Positions 54,752 through 64,000 of a stretch of 64,000 bases of DNA are shown here, piece by piece. The position numbers were made by a program, and so were the translations under genes. Position 1 is the first letter of the stretch, and every line of letters starts with the position of its first letter. This DNA is from Paramecium sonneborni (lineage: Eukaryota > Ciliophora > Oligohymenophorea > Peniculida > Parameciidae), in assembly GCA_905182985.1 (NCBI GenBank), contig CAJJDN010000156.1:98888-162887 (forward strand), in the 5' to 3' direction. The notes beneath the pieces were generated by a model. It was not told the DNA's origin, searched no databases, and saw only the letters and a program-made list of their open reading frames with translations.

Positions 54752-55631
54752 ATGAAATCATTATCGGTATCTAAATACAATAACAATAATAGCTTATTGA
54801 CTCCAGATAAACGATTGGTATCATTTGATATTATTACAGAGTAGATAAACCACTTAATCAACTTAAAAAAAAGATGCACTTTCTATTTAAAGTTATTTTT
54901 CTGAATAATCAAATATCAAATCCGAAGCTTCAAAAAAGGAAATAATTAGATTAATTAAATCAACTGTTGATAGCATTCATAAAAATAACAGCATTAAAGA
55001 ATTGAACATAAATTTGATTAAATTACTTGCAGGATTAAATTCTTGTATAAATGAGTAAGATTTATCTCTTATTCTAATTCAACTTATATCAACTATTAAA
55101 TAAAATATACATAGTTGCCAAATCAATGAAAAATAGGTCTATGATTAAGAGAAAGCCTAATTGTTGATTAAATTACAATAATTAGAATAATAATCTAAAG
55201 AGAACTAGGAGAAATTTGGTAATTTATTTATTTTAATAATAGAAAATAAGCTTAAAGAATATAAAAATCAAAGTAAAGTCTTTCAATTATAGGATGAATC
55301 TAAGCATAATAAATTAAGTTAAGAGAAATAAAAAGATCGAAATAAATTAATAGACTAAATTAAGGAAATGTAATAAAAAATGTTAACATAATCAGAAAAG
55401 GAGCGCAAGTTAATATAATTAGTAAAAGCAGTGAAATCTAGAGGAATAGACGTTGAAAAAATTTATAAGAATCTTGATCTTAAGAGTAGTAAAAATAGCA
55501 AGAGAACTAGTAAGCAATCAGAATCGTAAAATGAACAAATTTCATACACCGAATCAAATCTGGCAGATATTTCATAATTAGATTATAGTGATGGAATGAT
55601 TAAGAAAAACACTCAATATTTAATTGATTGA
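54752..55631 (+). CDS. Coiled-coil protein
   Basis: ATG 54752, TGA 55629-55631, introns 54828-54849 (22 nt) and 55219-55242 (24 nt); 277 aa. Ser/Asn-rich N-terminus (MKSLSVSKYNNNNSLLTPDK), a helical domain (EIIRLIKSTVDSIHKNNSIK, LIKLLAGLNSCINEQDLSLI), then a long coiled coil (QLLIKLQQLEQQSKENQEKF onwards) and a Ser-rich C-terminus. The order of small helical domain then coiled coil is common in centrosome and basal-body proteins, but no specific family is recognised. It diverges from the transporter cluster. Confidence 0.82.
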
Positions 55632-56309
55632 ATAAATTAATAAATAAAATTTATTATTTCCTTTATTACATTGATTTTTTAATTTATATAGAATTTATAA
55701 AGAAAGATTCTTTCTTAAAAGAAATCTTTAAAAAAAGAAACTCTTGAAAATGAAACAAAACTTAATAGTGAAATTTTTTTATCATACAATATCCTTTATT
55801 ATGATTTATTTCAAATGATAAAATGATAATAATGGTTCCTGTATTTTATTTTAAAAAACTATCAAAACATATCATATTTAAATTCATTTATGATCAGAAA
55901 AATAGGCTTCATTGAAAGAGCTACAAAATAATAAAAAAAAAAACAGAGAGAACTCAGTAAAAGTTTTTTAATTGAATTTAGAACAGACTATTTCATAAAA
56001 AAAAATAAATCCTTAAAAATACTAACATCAAATTTTTACAGAATATATGATTAAATAATAGATTAATATTTTTTAATAATGTTTTTAAAACCATTTATTC
56101 AGTAAGTTAAAATAAGCTTGCAAAAATAATAATAGAGAAAAGGATTAATGAAGAATAGTCTATATTTATATTTAAATAATATAATATATTAATAAAATAA
56201 TTAATTACGAACCTTTTTCAATATTAATTATACTATTAACTTATTTATTTTTGATGTTAATGAAATGAACTGATTATTTATGAAAAACTGTATTATTTTC
56301 ATTGTACAT
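55632..56309. other. AT-rich spacer upstream of the tRNA
   Basis: 680 bp with no credible coding frame on either strand. One perfect short inverted repeat (AAGAAAGA, 1 nt, TCTTTCTT) lies near 55700-55716, about 70 bp past the end of the coiled-coil gene; it could form a hairpin in the 3' region but may be chance in such sequence. Confidence 0.5.
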
Positions 56310-56383
56310 GGTCGAGTAGCTCAGTTGGTTAGAGCGTTGGTCTTATGAGCCAACGGTCGCGGGTTCAATTCCCGCCCCGACCA
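56310..56383 (+). tRNA. tRNA-Ile (anticodon UAU)
   Basis: 74 nt cloverleaf without intron: D arm GCTC-AGTTGGTTA-GAGC, anticodon arm TTGGT-CTTATGA-GCCAA, T arm GCGGG-TTCAATT-CCCGC, discriminator A. The anticodon at loop positions 34-36 is TAT, reading AUA. Pol III internal promoters are visible: A box TAGCTCAGTTGG and B box GGTTCAATTCC, with a T run directly downstream. Odd points: acceptor pair 6-67 is A/C, and position 37 is G where isoleucine tRNAs normally have A. About 60 percent GC in an AT-rich setting. Confidence 0.82.
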
Positions 56384-56384
56384 A

Positions 56385-56391
56385 TTTTTTT
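56385..56391 (+). terminator. RNA polymerase III termination signal
   Basis: Seven consecutive T residues starting 2 nt after the tRNA 3' end, the standard Pol III stop. Confidence 0.8.
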
Positions 56392-57249
56392 ATTTTAAAT
56401 TTTTTCTCCCTCTTTTTTTTTATTTTTTACATACCTTAATATATTTATAAACTTAAAAGCTTTAATTTAAAATTAGAACATTCTAATCTAAATAGAAATT
56501 TTACAATATGTTTCCAAGTATTAATTAGTTAAACCTTGATTAATAAAATGCAAAATAAATTATGAATTTTCTATTTTTTTCAAAGCATCAACAATTAAAA
56601 GAAAATAATTCTAATGTTAAAAATAAAATTAGCTGTATTATTTCCTTAGAAGCCAACTACATACTTATTAGAATGAATAGATAATATTGATGATTTTATT
56701 GAATTATTGATAAATCACAATATACTATTACGATCACATATTTTCTATTATAAAATTTCTATATAAAATCAAGTTTATTTAAGCTGATAATTATATTTAT
56801 ATAAGAATCAATTATTTTTTTCAAGAAATCATAATAATCAAACTAATCTATTCTATAGAAAACTTTAAACTTGAAATTTAAGGATAGTAAAAATATGTAA
56901 AATTAAAATCTAAACTCAAATAAAATTTATTTGAGAATAAATAGTTTTATTCATTTTATTATTTCTGCTTCCTGATTTATTCAATTTTAAAATATAGATT
57001 ATTCTCTAAATGGATTTTTTCTTTTTACTTAATTCAAGAAAAATATAAATTATAAAAATTAAAAATAAGTAGATTATTTATATAAATTATAAAGAAAAGC
57101 TAACAAACTAATTAAAAAAATTAGTATAAATTATCATCTTTAAATATAAAGATTTCTATTCATGCTTTCTTCAAACATTTTTGATTTTTGAAAAATTTTG
57201 AATAATTATAAAAAATTTTATTTTCAACTGCTAAATCTTCAAATCACAA
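56392..57249. other. AT-rich intergenic region, nothing recognised
   Basis: 860 bp between the tRNA and the 3' end of the pseudokinase-MORN gene. Both strands show frequent TGA and homopolymer-rich sequence. No RNA gene, repeat family or gene relic found. Confidence 0.55.
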
Positions 57250-59841
57250 TCATTTAAATGGTATATGAATATTTGATAAACAAAAGAACATATTCATTGC
57301 TACAACTTTATTGGTATATTTTTCATATATTTTGTGACAATAAACTGGATTACCATTTTTGTATTTGCCTTTCCTTAAAATAGTTCTTTCCTTATTCAAA
57401 TAGGCAATTCCAAATCCATTAAATTTACCATTTTTAAAAGAACCTTTATATTTGTAGATATCCCCATATTTTAAATTTTCTAACTTCAATCTATACCATT
57501 TACCATTTTCATCCTCTTCAACTCCATTTTTCCAATTTCCCTTATAACATACATTTTCTTGATATTTATTCATTGTTCCTTCTCCTTAAGGCAGATATGT
57601 ATTTGGACCCTTATAAACTACAGCTCCTTCATACTCTTATATTTTTATTATTTTACAAGAATTACAACAACTATTTACAAGATGATATGTAATCCTACTT
57701 TTTTAATTCAAGTAAATTTTATAATGATAAATTAGAGAGTCTTTTTAAGAAAATGTGATTATTTCGCCTTCTTTTTTGTTCGTTTCACTAAAACCTCTAG
57801 TAATTGTGTTATCTGCAATTTTAAAAAAACCAAATCTATTCTTTTTATTTAAATAATCTGTAAAATATTGTCTACGGGCAAATGCCCTAAGAATTTTTTG
57901 TTCTTCTTTAAATTCTTCTAATGACTATAAACCTAAATAATATAAATGTTAGTTTTCATTACTGATACTTTCTGATATTCCTTCAATTTGAGGTTATTGC
58001 TATTCATTTTAAATATTTTAATAGATTTACTTTTCTTCAATTTATTTCCCTTCCTTAATATTACTTTTTTCTTCTAAAGACTTTTGTTCACTTTTTTATT
58101 CTTTTTGATGTTATTAAAAATCGATTTTATATTAAAATTATTTAATTTATTTGGGTTACTCTAATTTATTTAGGTTTTCTTGTATACTTTATTAAAGTTC
58201 ATCAGATTCGATTTTGGATTAAAATTAATCAAACTATTCGATTTGCTTTACTTCATTTTAGATTACATTTTAACATTTTAGTTTAGATTATTATTATCCT
58301 TATTAAGATTTATTATAATTATTTTTTTTTTCAAATTAATCAATTTATTCTTCTTTAATTTATTTTTTTGGACTTCTATATTTAAAATCAAAAAAATCGG
58401 ATTCGTCATTTTTATTATTGCAATCTTAAGTTAGTGAATCTTATAAAAATTCACATGAATCTTATTTTATTAAGTATGTATCTGACCTGTTAATTGGACT
58501 ACTATCTAATCTTGAATAAGAGGAGGGCGGCAATCTTCGAATTGTTTTATTATCTTATAATTATTATTATAATGTTTTATCGAAAACAGGCATAGATAGG
58601 TGATAAACTTCTCTTAACCGAGAATAATTAATCTAATAAATTTTTAACAGAGGTATTTCTTAATCTTACAACATTCTTTTAATTGTTTCCTTTATAAGAT
58701 CTTGCAAATATATAGGAATATAAGTTTCTCTTAATACTTTTTCGATATTTTACGATTTTATTTCGAGCTAATAATCAATATTAGCAAATTTATCATTATT
58801 AGTCTTAAACTAATTTTTGGAAAACAATTAAAGCATTATTAAACCAAGTGCATATATATCTTATTTAATTTGCTCACTTACTGTTTATTTTAATCTCATA
58901 TTTTCAAGCTTCTACTTTTTTTCTTCGTTGCTACTTAATTTTAGTAATTATAGCATATCTGTTGTTAAATAAGGGTAGAAATTTATTTTTTACTATTTAC
59001 TTAATTATTTCAAATAATTTTATTTATCAATAAAAGGGTTTCTAAAATCTATTAAATACAACTAATCTTTATGTTCTATTATATTACTAGGTTTTAAGTT
59101 TCCATGTGGTGTTGAAGTATTTTATATAAAATTGGCAATCATAAATATTTTATTAAATATATCAATCTTTTTGAAATCCTCTTGAATATTTAATTTGTTT
59201 AATGGAGTAGCTGATGAGTCGCAATTATATTTAATTATTATTTATTTCTCTCTCTTTTTAAAATTTTAAATTTTTAATACAAAGTTGAAATGCTCTTCTC
59301 CTAATCGTTATTAATAATTCAAAGAATCCATAATTATTTCTGAATCTTTTTGATCGTCAAATTGAATACGTTTTTTATAATTCTTTTTATTCATCAGAGA
59401 ATATTTATTATTATTTATATAATTATTGGTAGTTTCTTTTAATATTAATGTTAAAAATTTTTTTTGAAACAAACTTTGCCATAATATTAAAATTAGCAGA
59501 TAAAACTTAATTTTTGCCATTTTGAAATATGATTTGGAGTGTGATTTTATTAACAACAAATTGTCTTGTATAAAATTTATAAATTTTAAATGTGCTTCCA
59601 TTAAAAAATAATTCTTACCAAATTTTAAACCATTTTTAATATTAGATACATTTTAAATAAGCTTTAAAATTGTCATTTTTCTATTTTTAAATAAATTTTT
59701 ATTAGAATTTAGTGTTGCCAAAATTTTGATTATTTCTTCCTATATTTTATTTTCTAGCACCCAAAATATTTTAATTTCTTCATCACGATAATGATTTAAT
59801 ACATAAGTTGATTTATAATCTGGATACTTCTTATTGATCAT
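57250..59841 (-). CDS. Pseudokinase with coiled coil and C-terminal MORN repeats
   Basis: Intronless, 864 codons (863 aa), ATG 59839-59841, TGA 57250-57252. Residues about 150-420 follow a protein-kinase fold: FIQNTSTPHGNLKPSNIIEH, QLYLIDFRNPF, QDIYALGLIMLQLFS. The catalytic HRD is HGN (Asp lost) and the metal-binding DFG is DFR, and no VAIK-type Lys is apparent, so it should be catalytically dead. A Gln/Glu-rich coiled coil follows (about 500-650). The C-terminus has MORN repeats: YEGAVVYKGPNTYLPQGEGT, YKGNWKNGVEEDENG, YKGSFKNGKFNGFGIAYL and RKGKYKNGNPVYC. MORN arrays bind lipids or other proteins at membranes and cytoskeleton. Likely a scaffold; partner unknown. Confidence 0.88.
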
Positions 59842-60347
59842 ATTAATCAAGAGATATCACCTTAAAATATTAATGGCTAACACATCTTATTGAAATTATC
59901 AATTTCAATTATGTCACATAGTAAAATTAAAAAAATTTGAACATTAATTAGATTAATATACGATTTATATAATTTCTTTAGATATATAAAAGTAAGAAAA
60001 AGATTATCTCTTATCATATAACATTCAATTAATTTTGAAAATACAAAATTTTTTTGTTTTTAAGAGATTATTTGTATAATTATTAAATTTAGAAAAATAA
60101 AACCCATTATAGAATAATCGTCTTAATTTATAATTAAAGTAATTATTTATAGATTGTAGTTTTAGATAATGTAATATAAATGTTATGATGATGGATGAAG
60201 AAATGGAATAATAAAATAGTATACAGGTAGATATAGATATAATTATAAAGTAAATGACTTTGAAATGGATAGAGTTTGATAAGAAAATAGATTAATAGAA
60301 AAGAGTTACAAGCATTAATGGATGAATGAAATTATATATTAAAAATA
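59842..60347. other. Intergenic / 5' region of the P4-ATPase-like gene
   Basis: About 500 bp. On the plus strand from 60185 a short frame MMMDEEMEQQNSIQVDIDII runs for about 47 codons to a TGA and cannot be spliced onto the downstream gene with a GT...AG intron; it is probably upstream non-coding sequence, though a missed 5' exon is possible. Confidence 0.4.
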
Positions 60348-63300
60348 ATGAAATTATCATTGTTAATTTATGAATACCTGCATAGAAAATACACAAAAAC
60401 TAAATAAAAGAGTGATGATTCGTATTAAAAAGAAGTATATGTTCAATTTTAATAAACAAGATAGAGTTTGAGAATGGGGACACTGTAAATATAAAGGGTT
60501 TCTCTTCTTTTGAATTAAAAAATAGAATTTCAACAATATAATCAATGGGGAGTGTTATTTGGAGATATTTGAGAAGACCATTCAATTACATTTTTGTTAT
60601 GATTAGTATGATATGTCTTTGCATAAGTCAAAACGATTCAAAAGTTATATATGGATTTGTCTTACCATTTCTATTTAGTATAGTAATGTATTTAATAAAA
60701 ACATTTTATTACATGATATTGGTACATGGAGAGGATAATTAAATAAACAGAAGGAAAGTGATAGTATTTAAGAAATTGAAGAAGATGTTGCATAATAAGA
60801 AAATAAGTTTGATGGAATATGAGTAAAAATTAAACAAGACATAATTGATATCAACTTAGAAAGGGGAGAAAGCAATGATTCCATAATCTCCTTAGCCTTT
60901 GACAGAATTGAATGAGAGCACAAAAATAAGTATAATAGAAACAATAAAATGGGAGGATTTGGAGATTGGAGATATAATTATATTATAGAGAAATGAGATC
61001 TGTCCTGCAGATTGTTTGATTTTGGAGTCAAATTAAGAGAAATGTTATGTGAATAATGCATGTGTAAGTGGATAGACAAATGAAGGGGTTAAAAGTGCAA
61101 ATGAACTGACTTCTTTACCGAAGATGCATTAATTTAAAGGAAATGGATTTGAATATCGATTATTATTAAGTGGTAAGGTAACATTTGATAAGGATTATAA
61201 ATCTGAATCTTTTTATACAGGATTTATAAGATTGAAGAATGATCCTTAAGCTGTTGATATAAAAAGAGAGAATATTATTTATAGAGGATAGTAATTGTAA
61301 ACTTGTGATTATGTGTATGGATTGGTATTAAGTTGTGGATTAAATTGTAAATATTATTATTTGACTAATTTTGAAAAGTCTACGAAGTCTTTTTTTGAAA
61401 ATAAAATGGATAGTTTTTATAAATTTACATTAATTCTAATAATTTTATTATCATTTGGTTCATGGTTGATTGAATCAATAAGATATATTGATAAAGGTTG
61501 GAGAATATAACATTTAGCTGATTACTTTTTGATATATTTGAATATGTTTCCATAATATTTAATTGGTTTATTGGATATATTATAAATTCTTAGTTCAAGT
61601 TAGAAATTATTTAAATTTAATAAATAGAAAGGAAATTCTAGAACTGAGAGTTAATAAGAATTTAATATCTTTATGAATTAGAAAATGGATTTGAATACAG
61701 TATATAGTAAATTAAATTCAACACCAATAGCAGATTTATCATAGATTGATTCTGTAATTTTTGATAAAACATGTACAATGACAATACCTTTATTTAAGAT
61801 TAAATTGATTTTAATAAATGAAACATTTTATGAGATTCATAATAAGACATTTAAAAATACAATTGAATGGAAAAAGTATTAGAAAGAAGTAATGGATAAT
61901 TAAGAATTACTTTTTATTTAAGATTAATCATTATCACCTAATTAAATTTCATCAATAAAGATATCCCCACATCATCGACCTATGAGTCCTGCTAAAAGAA
62001 CTTCTATTATACCTTGGAGGTTGGAGGATAATTTAGTTAATATTGAACCTAATGTTGAATAAGATATACGTGAAACAAGTTAATAGGAAGAAGCTAATTT
62101 TAATGCTGAAGAAATTGCAGATGATCATTCTAAATTAAAAGAAATACATAGAACTAAACCACCTAAATTATTTTAAGTTGATTCTTGGGAATCAGGAACA
62201 GATTTAGGAGGAATGATTAATCAATTAAATGAGCAAAGAATTATTAAATCTTAATCTCCTATCAAAGAAACAGCTAGAAGAAAGTTTAGTGAAAGAAGAC
62301 CTATTTTAGAAAAAATGGAACCAAAAAAGAAATTATCAGCTGATCGATTTTATAAAACTGATGAATTCAATATTTAATATGATAGATAAGATGATTTTAT
62401 AAGCAATGAAAAAGAAATCTTCAGTAAATCTTTAACTCCTGAATATAGAGGATTTATTGAAGAAGCTTTGTTCATCTTAATTATTTGTCATAATACTTAA
62501 ACTAAATATCTTAAAAAATTAGATTCATTACAATAAGAGTTTAGCAATCAAATTGATTAATTATAAATTACTTTAGCTTAAAATTATGATTATAAATTTA
62601 TTGGATCTACATTTGGAAAGAATAAATATATAATTGAAATTAAAGAGAATTTACTTGAAATTCCAGTTACAGTTACTGAATTAGATAATACCAAATTATC
62701 AGTTATTACTTAGATAACAGATTATAATAAATTATTAGCATTTTAATTCAATGATAAATTTGAATACATTCAATACATTAGAGAGGATGGTTTAGAATTA
62801 ATTGAAGGTATTAATATGGATAAAGAGGATAAAGATGTATGGAATGGAATTATCAATAAAATCATTTAAAGAGGTTGTAGACCAATTATATATTATAAAT
62901 TTAATATGGATTAAAATAGTTATAATTTATTTTTAAGAAATCCACAAGAAGAAATTAAAAATAAAAACAATTAATTAGAAGTGATATTAATAATAGGAGT
63001 TTAAGAAAAAATTAAAAAATAGTTGAAAGATATAATCAGCTTTTATCAGAATGCAGATATCTCTGTATGGATTGCTAGTGGTGATACCAAAAATAAAGTA
63101 TTGCCTATTGCATACAAATCAAATATATTGAAAGAAAATATTCAAATTTTAAAAATAGAATCTAATGATATGATATCTTAATAAATCAAATAACATATTT
63201 TATGGTGTTATAATAACTTGATTAAATAATTAAGAGAAGAATAAACAGATAAAAAGAATAATGAAAAACTTAGCAGTCCTAATAATAAGAGAAAATCTTT

Positions 63301-64000
63301 AACAATTGCTAGAAGAGCCAGTACGAGAGGTGTTTTACTTGGAATGAATAATAATTTATCAAAAACTAAACCTTTTTGTATAATGATTGAAGGATAAGCT
63401 CTAGAGATTATAAAAAATGATCGAAATTTGTATCATCATTTAGCATTTTTAGTTTCATTTTGTACTCATCTTATTGGATATTCTATGAATAAATATTAAA
63501 AGGGAGTTTTAATCAAGATTTTACAGAAAAAACAATTATAAAGAAGGAGAATTTTAGTAGTTGGAGATGAAGGCAATGATTCTATTATTATGGAAAAATC
63601 AGACTTTGCCATACAAATTTAAAATGAAAGAATAAATCAAGAAAACAAAATTGATAAAATGGATTATATTGAAAGGTTTAAAAAAGATTAGAATCCAAAC
63701 AATACTTAGACTACAAATAAATTATCGAAGTACAAATAGTTACAATTAAATTATTCTAATAAATAATTCGATAAATTCATATATCCAAAGATTAGATATA
63801 TGAGTACAGCCGATCTCATTATAAAGGATATGAATAATCTAGTTACATTGTTATTTTATGATAGTAGAAGGCATGCAGAATTTTTAGAAAATTTAATGAT
63901 TTATGCATTTTATAGATGCTATCTGATAATGTTTTGTATATTTTTCTAGTGCATTCTGGATGTACAAAATGAAATCCCTCCTCTCTCATATTTCTAATCG
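60348..64000 (+). CDS. P4-type ATPase-like (flippase-fold) protein, 3' end outside window
   Basis: ATG 60348, introns 60362-60385 (24 nt) and 60435-60460 (26 nt), then open to the window end: about 1200 residues. N-terminal KNRISTIQSMGSVIWRYLRR matches the P4 start (xNxISTxKY...), followed by TM1-2. The actuator loop reads CVSGQTNEGVKSA where P4 pumps have DGETNLK, so the catalytic Glu is Gln. The phosphorylation motif is FDKTCTMT (61763-61777) where the invariant sequence is DKTGT. WIASGDTKNKV keeps TGD-type hinge residues and VVGDEGNDSIIMEKSDFAIQ the GDGxND hinge. A long Ser/Pro/Lys-rich insert replaces part of the nucleotide domain. The phosphorylatable Asp remains, but without the dephosphorylation Glu it may be an inactive or regulatory flippase relative. 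Confidence 0.88.

Noticed and set aside
55700..55716. Perfect short inverted repeat as a regulatory hairpin
   Set aside because: Only 8-bp arms of purine/pyrimidine sequence in very AT-rich DNA; expected by chance.

Overview
The window is ciliate macronuclear DNA, almost certainly Paramecium. Long reading frames open only if TAA and TAG are read as glutamine and TGA is the sole stop. Every spliced gene I could resolve uses tiny introns (18 to 32 nt, nearly all GTA...TAG). One gene is a trichocyst matrix protein, a Paramecium secretory-organelle component. The DNA is very AT-rich, gaps between genes are often 12 to 100 bp, and the genes show no insertions typical of unprocessed germline sequence, so I read it as somatic (macronuclear) sequence. 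All coordinates below come from hand translation under this code. For almost every model, genomic length minus introns is an exact multiple of three, which is a strong internal check.

Layout. 0-6.8 kb: end of a coiled-coil gene; a CHAT-NB-ARC protein (minus strand) ending in about 205 glutamines encoded only by TAA/TAG; an unrecognised conserved-looking gene. 6.8-19.1 kb: divergent tubulin, cyclic-nucleotide-binding-type K+ channel, C2H2 finger protein, trichocyst matrix protein, a membrane-anchored dephospho-CoA kinase, a Kv-beta-like aldo/keto reductase, a DUF1295-type membrane protein, a zeta-like glutathione transferase and an unresolved gene. 19.2-39.7 kb: two 1305/1307-residue paralogous single-pass membrane proteins flanking a coiled-coil gene, a 2893-residue NACHT-pentapeptide-WD40 protein and a UBA-USP pseudo-deubiquitinase. 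40-54.7 kb: PHD/SP-RING SUMO-ligase-like protein, PH-like/protein kinase, a gene with an in-frame TGA, Kelch protein, two-pass membrane protein, importin-beta family receptor, and two tandem SLC33-type transporters plus a decayed third copy. 54.7-64 kb: coiled-coil gene, tRNA, pseudokinase-MORN protein and a P4-ATPase-like protein with altered catalytic motifs, cut by the window end.

The most interesting content is two STAND (NLR-architecture) proteins within 30 kb: one with a caspase-like CHAT effector domain, an NB-ARC switch and TPR-like helices, the other with a long coiled-coil N-terminus, a NACHT switch and WD40 propellers. These are the architectures used for self/non-self recognition and regulated cell death in fungi, animals, plants and bacteria. 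A role of that kind in a single-celled ciliate is inference, not shown by the sequence. A second theme is a set of proteins that keep an enzyme fold but have lost key catalytic residues: USP, kinase and P4-ATPase.
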